Source: Eubacterium sp. CAG:841 | Lineage (GTDB): Bacteria; Bacillota; Clostridia; Oscillospirales; CAG-272 | Length of the DNA: 6,519 bases | Assembly: GCA_000437375.1 (NCBI GenBank) | Contig: FR898236.1 | Coordinates: 91,871-98,389 of the forward strand | Direction of reading: 5' to 3' | Shown here: positions 1 through 6,464 of the stretch, piece after piece | Layout of the letters: the number at the start of each line of letters is the position of its first letter | Numbering within the stretch: position 1 is the stretch's first letter | Program-made: the position numbers and the translations under genes | Notes under the pieces: generated by a model | What the model saw: only the letters and a program-made list of their open reading frames with translations | The model's database searches: none | Told to the model about the DNA's origin: nothing

Positions 1-1344
1 GCGGCAGCCGACGAATACGGCGAAGGAACAGTTGAATATCAGAAAGCGCTTTCGGCGTTTCTTCTTGAAATGTGGAATAACAAAGCCATAACCGAAACGT
101 ATGAGCCGGGTTCTACATCAAAGATCTTCACCACGTCAATGGCACTTGAAGAAAACAAGGCAAAAGTTACCGATACATTCTACTGCAAAGGCTCTTACAC
201 CGTATCCGGCTGGAAAATAAAATGTCACAAGACTTCCGGTCACGGACTTGTAACCTTTGCTCAGGGACTTATGCAGTCCTGCAACCCCTGTATGATGATG
301 CTCGCAGAACGCATAGGAATAAATACTTTCTGTAAATACTTTTCCGCCTTCGGACTTGACTCGAAAACCGGAATCGACCTTCCCGGCGAGACCGGCTCGG
401 TATACAGAAGCGAAGATAATATGTCCGCGCTCGACCTTGCCGTTTACTCATTCGGTCAGAGATACAACGTAACGGCAATACAGCAGATAACGGCAGTTGC
501 CGCCGTCGCAAACGGCGGAACTCTCGTAACTCCTCACGTTGTAAAAGAAATAAAAGACAATGACGGCAAGATCAAAGCTTCCTTCGGCACAACGGAAAAA
601 CGTCAGGTCGTAAGCAAAGAGACGGCTTCAACCATCTGCTCGATACTCGCGGAAGGCGTAGCTACAAACGGCGGCGCAAAAAATGCATACGTTGCAGGCT
701 ATTCCGTAGCGGCAAAAACGGGTACTTCGGAAAAAGGCACGGTAGGAAACAAACGAATAGCTTCAACCGTCGCATTCGCCCCGTCATACGATCCGAAGGT
801 AGTAATACTTCTTGCAGTTGACGAGCCGACGATAGGCTCAATTTACGGAAGCACTGTAGCCGCACCTTACGTTGCGAAAATGCTTGCGGAAATACTTCCC
901 TATCTCGGCGTTGAACCCGTCTACACGGCAGAAGAAATGGCAAAGCTCGAAATCTCTGTAAAGAACTATCGCGGTCTTGCGCTTGACACGGCAATAAAGA
1001 ACATAAGCGACGCCGGACTCAAATATGAAATAGTAGGCTCCGGCACATCGGTAATAAATCAGGTTCCCGTATCGGGAAGCAAAATGTCTCCCGAAAACGG
1101 AAAAATAATTCTCTACACCGGCGGTACAACGGAATCGGAATATGCAACGGTTCCGTCAGTAATAGGAAAAAGCGCGGCAGAGGCAAACAAACTGCTTGCC
1201 AATGCAGGCTTCAACATTCACCTTACGGGCGTTACAAGCGGAAGCTCCGCCGTCGCGGTGAATCAATCGATCGCGGCGGGTACATCCGCCGAAAAAGGAA
1301 GTATAATAACGGTAGATTTCAGAATTACGGAAGTAACTGACTGA
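1..1344 (+). CDS. Class B penicillin-binding protein (SpoVD/FtsI-type transpeptidase) with two PASTA domains, 5'-truncated
   Basis: This is a D,D-transpeptidase that cross-links peptidoglycan outside the membrane. The reading frame is open from base 1, so the gene starts upstream; 447 codons are present and the N-terminal membrane anchor, dimerisation domain and start of the catalytic domain are missing, probably 200-300 residues. All three penicillin-binding motifs are visible: SxxK as STSK within EPGSTSK (Ser codon 112-114, Lys 121-123), SxN as SCN (277-285), and KTGT (from 715). Two PASTA repeats follow, at about 946-1125 and 1144-1320; the first has lost the usual leading proline. Cysteines at 184-186, 223-225, 280-282 and 289-291 surround the active site. 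Position before murE fits spoVD or pbpB/ftsI. The SCN cysteine favours a SpoVD-like protein, while two PASTA repeats also fit PBP2B or PBP2x, so I give no symbol. The ATG at 70 is internal, since conserved family sequence continues upstream of it. Confidence 0.95.
   Translation, partial: AAADEYGEGTVEYQKALSAFLLEMWNNKAITETYEPGSTSKIFTTSMALEENKAKVTDTFYCKGSYTVSGWKIKCHKTSGHGLVTFAQGLMQSCNPCMMMLAERIGINTFCKYFSAFGLDSKTGIDLPGETGSVYRSEDNMSALDLAVYSFGQRYNVTAIQQITAVAAVANGGTLVTPHVVKEIKDNDGKIKASFGTTEKRQVVSKETASTICSILAEGVATNGGAKNAYVAGYSVAAKTGTSEKGTVGNKRIASTVAFAPSYDPKVVILLAVDEPTIGSIYGSTVAAPYVAKMLAEILPYLGVEPVYTAEEMAKLEISVKNYRGLALDTAIKNISDAGLKYEIVGSGTSVINQVPVSGSKMSPENGKIILYTGGTTESEYATVPSVIGKSAAEANKLLANAGFNIHLTGVTSGSSAVAVNQSIAAGTSAEKGSIITVDFRITEVTD
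946..1320 (+). other. Tandem PASTA domains at the C-terminus of the PBP
   Basis: Two repeats of about 60 residues each show the PASTA pattern: a G-x-x-x-x-x-A helix start, a D/N-A-G-hydrophobic turn, and a closing Q-x-P/I-x-x-G-x-x-x-x-x-G-x-x-I strand. The first covers about 946-1125 and contains VGSG and NQVPVSG. The second covers about 1144-1320, opens with TVPSVIGKSAAEA and contains NQSIAAG. PASTA domains in the family are linked to muropeptide or beta-lactam binding and to septal localisation; in SpoVD the domain is reported to be dispensable for sporulation. The binding role is inferred here. Confidence 0.85.
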
Positions 1345-1350
1345 GTCGGA

Positions 1351-1400
1351 GCTTTTGTAGGATGTTTGAAGAAATATTTTTCAAATAATCCTGCGGAGGT
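1351..1400 (+). promoter_or_regulatory. Potential RNA hairpin filling the PBP-murE gap and covering the murE ribosome binding site
   Basis: Read by hand, 1351-1363 can pair with 1388-1400 over 13 contiguous positions, five of them G-U. After a small internal loop (1364 against 1386-1387), 1365-1373 pairs with 1377-1385 around an ATA loop at 1374-1376. The core 1359-1363/1388-1392 and 1365-1370/1380-1385 is fully Watson-Crick. The outer part pairs CTTTT at 1352-1356 with the GGAGG at 1395-1399, which would mask the murE ribosome binding site. No T-run follows, so it does not look like an intrinsic terminator. A ribosome finishing the PBP gene at 1344 would open the base of the stem, which could couple murE translation to the upstream gene. 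Pairing is seen; function is inference. Confidence 0.5.
1395..1399 (+). promoter_or_regulatory. Ribosome binding site of murE (decides a TTG start)
   Basis: GGAGG lies 9 nt before the TTG at 1409. No in-frame ATG is nearby that gives the expected MurE N-terminus with a binding site, so this site fixes the TTG start. Confidence 0.85.
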
Positions 1401-1408
1401 GACCGCTC

Positions 1409-2851
1409 TTGAAATTATCGGAGCTTATACATCAAAATGAAATTATACTTTTGCCTAAAGAAATAGGCGATATCGAAGTAAACGGCGTCGGCGCGGATTC
1501 GCGCAGAATAAAGCCCGGAGAGCTTTTCTTCTCTCTTGACGGAAGTATCGCCAATATGTACGATGCGGTTATAAAAGGCGCGTCTGCAGTTGTGACCGAT
1601 ACGGTAACCGACGGGCGTTTCCCCGTGCCTACCGTAATAACAAAAGACGCAAGAGAAGCTTTTGCTCTGGCATGCCTCCGTATATACGGAGATCCGCAGA
1701 AAAAACTGCGCCTTTGCGCAGTCACGGGTACAAACGGAAAAACCACAACCGCAAATATGCTTTCCGCCATACTTTACGAGGGCGGATATACATCGTGCGT
1801 GATAGGCACGGAGGGCGCCGACTTTGGCGGCGAAACCATAAAAACAGGATATACCACTCCCCCTCCCGACGTTCTCGCACCATTGCTTAAAAGAGCAGCG
1901 GATGAAAATATCGACTTTGTGGTTATGGAGGCAAGCTCCCACGCACTCGATCAAAAGCGGCTCTGCGGTCTCGATTTTGAAGTCGGAATTTTCACAAATC
2001 TTTCACGCGACCATCTTGATTATCATAAAAGTACAGAAGCTTATTCGGCGGCAAAAGCCGGGCTTTTCAGAAAATGCCGTCATTCAGTACTGAACTTTGA
2101 CGACCCGCACGCATATGAGATGGCATGGGCGGCAAACGATGAAATATGGTACTATTCCGCAAAGGATTTCGATGTCGATTTCTATGCCGACAACATCGTC
2201 CACACAGAATGGGGCGTACAGTTCGACTTCTGTTCGGTAGGCGCAAGAGAGCACATCTCCTCTCCTCTTTTCGGCTCTTATTCGGTGCTCGATATGCTTG
2301 CCGCGGCATCGGCGGCATCGGTTCTCGGAATAAAAGCGCGACTTTCGGCGCGCGCACTCGAACGATTTCACGGCGCACCAGGACGTATGGAAAGAATAGA
2401 TACCAAAACGGGCTTTCATGTGATAATAGACTTCGCCCACACGCCGGACGCAATGAAAAACGTGCTTTCCGCCGCGCGTGGGTTCACACCGGGAAGAGTA
2501 ATAACCGTATTCGGCTGCGGCGGCGACAGAGATTGCGGCAAGCGTGCGGAAATGGGAAAAGTTGCCTGCAATCTTTCGGATACGGTGATAATAACAAGCG
2601 ACAATCCCCGCTCCGAGGAGCCGAACGATATAATAGACGATATAATCTCACAGATAAAATCGCGCGAAAACTACATAACAGAGCCTGACAGAGGAAAGGC
2701 GATAGAGCTTGCGCTTTCAACTGCGGAAAAAGGCGACACGGTAATGCTTTTGGGGAAAGGCGCGGAAAGCTTTATCATCGTAGGAGAAAAAAAGCTTCCC
2801 TTCTCCGACAAGGAACAGGCGGAAAACATAATTCTGAAAAAAGGACTGTAA
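1409..2851 (+). CDS. murE: UDP-N-acetylmuramoyl-L-alanyl-D-glutamate--2,6-diaminopimelate ligase (MurE)
   Basis: MurE is a cytoplasmic ATP-dependent ligase that adds the third stem-peptide residue to UDP-MurNAc-L-Ala-D-Glu. The product has 480 residues, a normal family length. Domains in order are the UDP-binding N-terminal domain (GADSR at 28-32), the central ATPase with P-loop TGTNGKTT (106-113), the HLDYHKS block (202-208) and the expected carbamylated lysine in AAKAGLF (Lys216), and the C-terminal domain with GRMERID (325-331), DFAHTPD (341-347) and GCGGDRD (369-375). The DNPR motif at 398-401 (2600-2611) marks the meso-diaminopimelate-specific type rather than the L-lysine type. The usual GKGHE near the C-terminus reads GKGAE (449-453). 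Translation starts at TTG behind a strong ribosome binding site that may be masked by a hairpin. It ends 3 nt before murF. Confidence 0.97.
   Translation: MKLSELIHQNEIILLPKEIGDIEVNGVGADSRRIKPGELFFSLDGSIANMYDAVIKGASAVVTDTVTDGRFPVPTVITKDAREAFALACLRIYGDPQKKLRLCAVTGTNGKTTTANMLSAILYEGGYTSCVIGTEGADFGGETIKTGYTTPPPDVLAPLLKRAADENIDFVVMEASSHALDQKRLCGLDFEVGIFTNLSRDHLDYHKSTEAYSAAKAGLFRKCRHSVLNFDDPHAYEMAWAANDEIWYYSAKDFDVDFYADNIVHTEWGVQFDFCSVGAREHISSPLFGSYSVLDMLAAASAASVLGIKARLSARALERFHGAPGRMERIDTKTGFHVIIDFAHTPDAMKNVLSAARGFTPGRVITVFGCGGDRDCGKRAEMGKVACNLSDTVIITSDNPRSEEPNDIIDDIISQIKSRENYITEPDRGKAIELALSTAEKGDTVMLLGKGAESFIIVGEKKLPFSDKEQAENIILKKGL
2841..2845 (+). promoter_or_regulatory. Ribosome binding site of murF, inside the end of murE
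   Basis: AAGGA sits in the last codons of murE, 9 nt before the murF ATG at 2855. Ribosomes ending on murE can probably reinitiate directly on murF. Confidence 0.7.
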
Positions 2852-2854
2852 AAA

Positions 2855-4255
2855 ATGAAATTCGGATGCACTGACAAGAAAATAGATCTTAAAAGACTTG
2901 CCGATATGTGCGGCGGCGAGCTTTTCGGCGGAGATCCTGCGACGACAGTTTACGGTGTCGCTACCGATTCAAGAACCGACTGTACCGGCGAATGTTTTTT
3001 CGCCATAGAGGGAGAAAATTTTGACGGTCACGATTTTATCCGCAAAGCGGCGGAAAGTGGTGCAGCAGTTGCCGTCGTCAGCAAGAAGCCGGACTGCGAT
3101 ATCCCATATATAATGACGGACGACACAAGAAAAGCACTCGGCTCGCTTGCAAAAGCTTATAAAGCTCAGTTCAATACAATAACCGTCGCCGTAACCGGAA
3201 GCGTCGGAAAAACAACAACAAAGCAGTACATCCATTCAATACTTTCTACAAAATACAAAACGCACAAGACGGAAGGAAACTTAAACAACGACATAGGTCT
3301 GCCTCTCACCGTACTTTCACTTTGTGAAGACGACAGACTTTTAGTCCTTGAAATGGGAATGAGCAATATCGGCGAAATATCGGCGCTTTCAAAAATCGCG
3401 GAGCCTGATATAGCCATAATAACTTGCATAGGGAATTCGCACATAGAACATCTCGGTTCGAGAGAAAATATATGCAAAGCAAAGCTTGAAATAACAGACG
3501 GAATGAAAGACGGAGCAATTCTGTTGCTGAACAGCGACGAGCCGTTGCTTGAAAACGCCGTGCCCGAAAGAAAACTGTGTCGGCTTTACTTCGGAATTGA
3601 AAATCCGAAGTGCGACTACAAAGCCGAGAATATAACCGCCGACGACGGATTTACAACCTTCGATCTCCGCTCTACGGAAAGCGAAAACATATGCGGTCTG
3701 CGTATAAATCAGGTAGGCACGCATAATGTATGCGACGCGCTTGCGGCAATCGCCGCAGGAACGCTTCTCGGCATAAACGAGGATGGAATAAAGCAAGGAC
3801 TTTTGTCTTTCTCTCCTGTCAAAATGCGTCAAAGCATTATAAAATCAAACGGATTTACAATAATCGAAGACTGCTATAACGCAGGACCGGAATCCATGTG
3901 CGCAGCGCTTGGTGTGCTTTCAGACATAGCAAAGGACGGCGGAAAAATAGCCGTTCTCGGTGAGATGCGGGAGCTTGGAGAGTATTCTTCCGAGCTTCAC
4001 CGAAAGGTCGGCGCAAAGGCAGCAAAAGTCGGCATCGACAGGCTGATAACGGTCGGCACGCTTGCGGAAGAAATAGCTTCCGGTGCCGAAGCGGCAGGAC
4101 TGCCTCACGAAAAGATAACGAAAATATCCGATTATTCGGACGCGGAAAAAGCGGCAACGATAATAAAGCCGTTTATAAATCAGGGCGACACCGTGCTTAT
4201 AAAGGCAAGTCGCGCACTGTCACTTGAAAGAATATCACATCTGCTTCAGGAGTAA
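2855..4255 (+). CDS. murF: UDP-N-acetylmuramoyl-tripeptide--D-alanyl-D-alanine ligase (MurF)
   Basis: MurF is a cytoplasmic ATP-dependent ligase that joins D-Ala-D-Ala to UDP-MurNAc-tripeptide, giving the pentapeptide precursor used by MraY. The product has 466 residues, close to the family norm of about 450. An N-terminal substrate-binding domain with ATDSR (36-40) leads to the P-loop TGSVGKTT (114-121). Diagnostic MurF blocks follow: EGNLNNDIGLPLT (140-152), EMGMSNIGEIS (166-176), IGNSHIEHLGSRE (192-204), DCYNAGPESM (339-348) and LGEMRELGEYS (368-378). The NxND/IG and EMGM blocks separate it from MurE, whose P-loop region is otherwise similar. The ATG start follows an AAGGA site and lies 3 nt after the murE stop. 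Nothing is missing or broken. Confidence 0.97.
   Translation: MKFGCTDKKIDLKRLADMCGGELFGGDPATTVYGVATDSRTDCTGECFFAIEGENFDGHDFIRKAAESGAAVAVVSKKPDCDIPYIMTDDTRKALGSLAKAYKAQFNTITVAVTGSVGKTTTKQYIHSILSTKYKTHKTEGNLNNDIGLPLTVLSLCEDDRLLVLEMGMSNIGEISALSKIAEPDIAIITCIGNSHIEHLGSRENICKAKLEITDGMKDGAILLLNSDEPLLENAVPERKLCRLYFGIENPKCDYKAENITADDGFTTFDLRSTESENICGLRINQVGTHNVCDALAAIAAGTLLGINEDGIKQGLLSFSPVKMRQSIIKSNGFTIIEDCYNAGPESMCAALGVLSDIAKDGGKIAVLGEMRELGEYSSELHRKVGAKAAKVGIDRLITVGTLAEEIASGAEAAGLPHEKITKISDYSDAEKAATIIKPFINQGDTVLIKASRALSLERISHLLQE
4248..4252 (+). promoter_or_regulatory. Ribosome binding site of mraY, abutting the murF stop (decides the mraY start)
   Basis: AGGAG directly precedes the murF TAA at 4253-4255 and lies 7 nt before ATG 4260. 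This selects 4260 over an in-frame TTG at 4224 inside murF, which has no good site in front of it. Confidence 0.85.
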
Positions 4256-4259
4256 AACA

Positions 4260-5231
4260 ATGACGCTTTATCTTATTTCGGTGCTTGCGGTATCGGCAGT
4301 ATGCACCGCCGTTCTGGGAAAGATATTCATCCCCGTGCTTATGTCAAAAAAAATAGGTCAGCCCGTAAAGGAAATCGGTCCGAGATGGCATAAATGCAAG
4401 GACGGAACACCCACAATGGGCGGTCTGTTCTTTATTGCGGGAACCGCGCTTTCGCTTGTTATTTCGTTTTTCTTTCTCGGAAAAGAAGAAATACTGAAAC
4501 TCTGGATATGCTACGGTTTTACTTTTCTTTCCGGAATGGTAGGAATAATAGACGACAGCAAAAAGCTGTTCGAGCATAAAAACGACGGTATCCGCGCATA
4601 TCAGAAGGTGCTTTTGCAGGCAGTGATAGCGTCCCTGTTTCTGTTAGTATTTGAAAAATCTTTCGGACTCTGCAAAACGCTTTATATTCCTTTCTTCGGC
4701 GCGGAGCTCCAAATAGGATTCTGGTTCTACATTTTTTTTGTTGCGTTCTTCATATTCACGTCAAACTCGGTAAACCTTACCGACGGCATAGACGGACTCG
4801 CATCATCCGTTACAGCGGCTGTATGCGTATTCTTTACAGTGAAAGCTCTTCTTCAGGGACAGCGCGTAGGCGCGGTCCTTGCCATATCGGTGTTCGGTGG
4901 CTGCATAGGATTTCTTGTCTACAACGCTCACCCGGCAAGAGTATTTATGGGCGACACCGGCTCACTGTTTCTCGGCGGCGCGGTCGTTACGCTCTCGCTT
5001 CTGACGGAAGATCCGCTGATTCTCGTGATAGTCGGCATCGTATATTTCATAGAAGCTTTTTCGGTAATACTTCAGGTTGGATATTTCAAAATATCACACG
5101 GAAAAAGACTTTTCAGAATGTCACCTCTGCACCATCATTTCGAACTTTGCGGCTGGAGCGAAGGCAAAATCGTTCTTGTTGCCGTTTCTGTAACGGTTAT
5201 AATGAGCGTAATATCATATTTCTTTGAATAA
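4260..5231 (+). CDS. mraY: Phospho-N-acetylmuramoyl-pentapeptide transferase (MraY)
   Basis: MraY is a polytopic membrane enzyme that transfers phospho-MurNAc-pentapeptide from UDP to undecaprenyl phosphate, forming lipid I on the cytoplasmic face. From the ATG at 4260 the product has 323 residues, the short length typical of Bacillota rather than the 360 of E. coli. Signature blocks are all present: PTMGG (51-55), the Mg-binding aspartate pair IIDDS (Asp98 and Asp99, codons 4551-4556), NLTDGIDGL (172-180), FMGDTGS (229-235, with the third catalytic aspartate at 232) and the triple histidine in SPLHHHFELCGW (291-293). About ten hydrophobic segments alternate with these loops. It starts 4 nt after murF and shares its tail for the ribosome binding site. 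In many dcw clusters murD follows mraY, but here the SEDS gene does. Confidence 0.97.
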   Translation: MTLYLISVLAVSAVCTAVLGKIFIPVLMSKKIGQPVKEIGPRWHKCKDGTPTMGGLFFIAGTALSLVISFFFLGKEEILKLWICYGFTFLSGMVGIIDDSKKLFEHKNDGIRAYQKVLLQAVIASLFLLVFEKSFGLCKTLYIPFFGAELQIGFWFYIFFVAFFIFTSNSVNLTDGIDGLASSVTAAVCVFFTVKALLQGQRVGAVLAISVFGGCIGFLVYNAHPARVFMGDTGSLFLGGAVVTLSLLTEDPLILVIVGIVYFIEAFSVILQVGYFKISHGKRLFRMSPLHHHFELCGWSEGKIVLVAVSVTVIMSVISYFFE

Positions 5232-5237
5232 TCGGCG

Positions 5238-5244
5238 AAGGAGG
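5238..5244 (+). promoter_or_regulatory. Strong ribosome binding site of ftsW/spoVE
   Basis: AAGGAGG, a near-perfect match to the 16S rRNA tail, lies 8 nt before ATG 5253 in the 21-nt gap after mraY. It supports this start and independent loading of ribosomes. Confidence 0.85.
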
Positions 5245-5252
5245 GCTTTCTT

Positions 5253-6431
5253 ATGACAGGACAACAAAACAAAACAAAAGAAGGCAGCTCCTTTCTGCAA
5301 GAACTGCTTCACCCGCAGATAAACACCGTTTACCGCGTGCGTGGCGGCGTTGACAGAATATTTCTTATAATAGTAGTGCTTCTGCTCTGCTACGGGTCGG
5401 TAATGGTATTTTCTTCGAGCTACGTTTTCGCCAAGGTGAGAATGCACGACAGCCTGTGGTTTGTCAAAAAGCAGATATTCTTTGCCATAGTCGGCATAGT
5501 AGTTATGATGATAGTATCGTTTATAGACTATGGTTTTATTAAAAAATTCACCGTTCCGATATTCGCGGCAAGCTTTCTTATGCTTGCGGCAGTACCTTTT
5601 ATCGGGCAGTCAAACAAAGGCGCGACAAGATGGCTGAAAGTAGGGCCTATTCAGTTTCAGCCCTCAGAGATAATGAAGTTTGCGTTAGTGTTGCTTCTGG
5701 CATCGTATATATCGTTTTTCAGCTCAAAAATAAAGCAATTCAAATACGGAATACTCATTCCTGCGGCGATAACAGGCGTTGTGTGCGTTACCACCCTGCT
5801 TGAACATCATATGTCGGGAACGATAATCCTCTTTCTCATCGGCGCCTCAATGATTTTCATGTCGGGCGCGAATTTGAAGGTTCTCGCTACCTTCGGCGGA
5901 ATTTTCGGCGCCGGTGCGCTCGGCGTAATGCTTTTTACAAATTATATGAAAAAGCGTATAGATGCCTGGCTCCACCCGGAGCTTTATCTTAAAACAGGCG
6001 GTTGGCAGCCGTATCAGAGCCTGCTTGCAATAGGCTCGGGCGGACTTTTCGGTGTCGGACTCGGAAACAGCTATCAGAAGCACATGTGGCTTCCCGAGCC
6101 GCAGAACGACTTTATCTTTGCCATTCTTTGTGAAGAGCTTGGCTTTATCGGAGCGATAGCCCTTATAGCACTTTTCGTGCTTTTCACATGGCGCGGCTTT
6201 GTCATTGCCAAACGCGCTCCGGACACGTTTTCATCTGTTCTCGTTGCCGGACTCACTGCAAAAGTAGGAATTCAGGCAATGCTTAATATCGCCGTTGTAA
6301 CGGCGTCAATCCCCACTACGGGAATAGCTCTTCCCTTCTTTTCATACGGCGGGACGGCACTTGTAATGCAGCTTGCCGAAATGGGAATAATACTCTCCGT
6401 TTCGCGCTATTCATCGCAAAGCAGAGTGTAA
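5253..6431 (+). CDS. SEDS-family peptidoglycan polymerase, FtsW/SpoVE type
   Basis: SEDS proteins are membrane glycosyltransferases that polymerise lipid II and work with a partner class B PBP, here probably the one encoded at the left edge. The product has 392 residues, a normal length. A hydrophilic N-terminus of about 34 residues precedes about ten membrane segments, the first at about 35-55. Family blocks are the GATRWLKVGPIQFQPSEIMK signature (123-142), GGWQPYQSLLAIGSGG (249-264), LPEPQNDFIFA (280-290), which carries the catalytic aspartate at 286 (codon 6108-6110), EELG (294-297) and PFFSYGGTAL (361-370). The block usually read QPDLGT is EHHMSGT (184-190). Location beside mraY and murG points to FtsW or SpoVE rather than RodA. 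The two cannot be separated from sequence alone, so no symbol is given. Confidence 0.95.
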   Translation: MTGQQNKTKEGSSFLQELLHPQINTVYRVRGGVDRIFLIIVVLLLCYGSVMVFSSSYVFAKVRMHDSLWFVKKQIFFAIVGIVVMMIVSFIDYGFIKKFTVPIFAASFLMLAAVPFIGQSNKGATRWLKVGPIQFQPSEIMKFALVLLLASYISFFSSKIKQFKYGILIPAAITGVVCVTTLLEHHMSGTIILFLIGASMIFMSGANLKVLATFGGIFGAGALGVMLFTNYMKKRIDAWLHPELYLKTGGWQPYQSLLAIGSGGLFGVGLGNSYQKHMWLPEPQNDFIFAILCEELGFIGAIALIALFVLFTWRGFVIAKRAPDTFSSVLVAGLTAKVGIQAMLNIAVVTASIPTTGIALPFFSYGGTALVMQLAEMGIILSVSRYSSQSRV

Positions 6432-6451
6432 AGGACAATATTACTTAATCC

Positions 6452-6456
6452 GGAGG
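6452..6456 (+). promoter_or_regulatory. Ribosome binding site of murG (decides a TTG start)
   Basis: GGAGG lies 8 nt before TTG 6465. A second in-frame TTG at 6459 is only 2 nt from the site, too close to be used. Confidence 0.8.
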
Positions 6457-6464
6457 ACTTGGTT

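Noticed and set aside
1359..1392. The core of the PBP-murE hairpin as an intrinsic terminator.
   Set aside because: There is no T-run after the 3' arm; the sequence goes straight into the murE ribosome binding site.
1415..1954. A 179-codon open frame on the minus strand across murE.
   Set aside because: It lies wholly inside a well-supported gene, has a low-complexity shadow composition and matches no family I recognise.
2302..2322. A short direct repeat (CGGCATCGG-like units) in murE.
   Set aside because: It encodes an Ala/Ser-rich helix in a conserved region and is too short to be more than codon repetition.
2627..2647. A repeated GATATAAT motif resembling a -10 promoter element.
   Set aside because: It encodes the NDIIDDII segment of MurE with the favoured ATA codon, and no clear -35 element stands in front of it.
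2146..2688. A 180-codon arginine-rich frame on the plus strand in another phase of murE.
   Set aside because: Its arginine-rich composition is what an out-of-phase reading of a GC-containing gene gives; the murE frame explains the region.
3389..3832. A 147-codon minus-strand frame across murF.
   Set aside because: It is the antisense shadow of murF with no binding site or domain.
4224..4259. A longer mraY reading frame starting at TTG 4224 inside murF.
   Set aside because: It has no good ribosome binding site and adds 12 hydrophilic residues not typical of MraY, while ATG 4260 has AGGAG at the right distance.
5238..5252. A small hairpin between AAGGAG and TTTCTT before the SEDS gene.
   Set aside because: It is short, A-U and G-U rich with a three-base loop, and is what a purine-rich binding site followed by a pyrimidine-rich spacer gives by chance.
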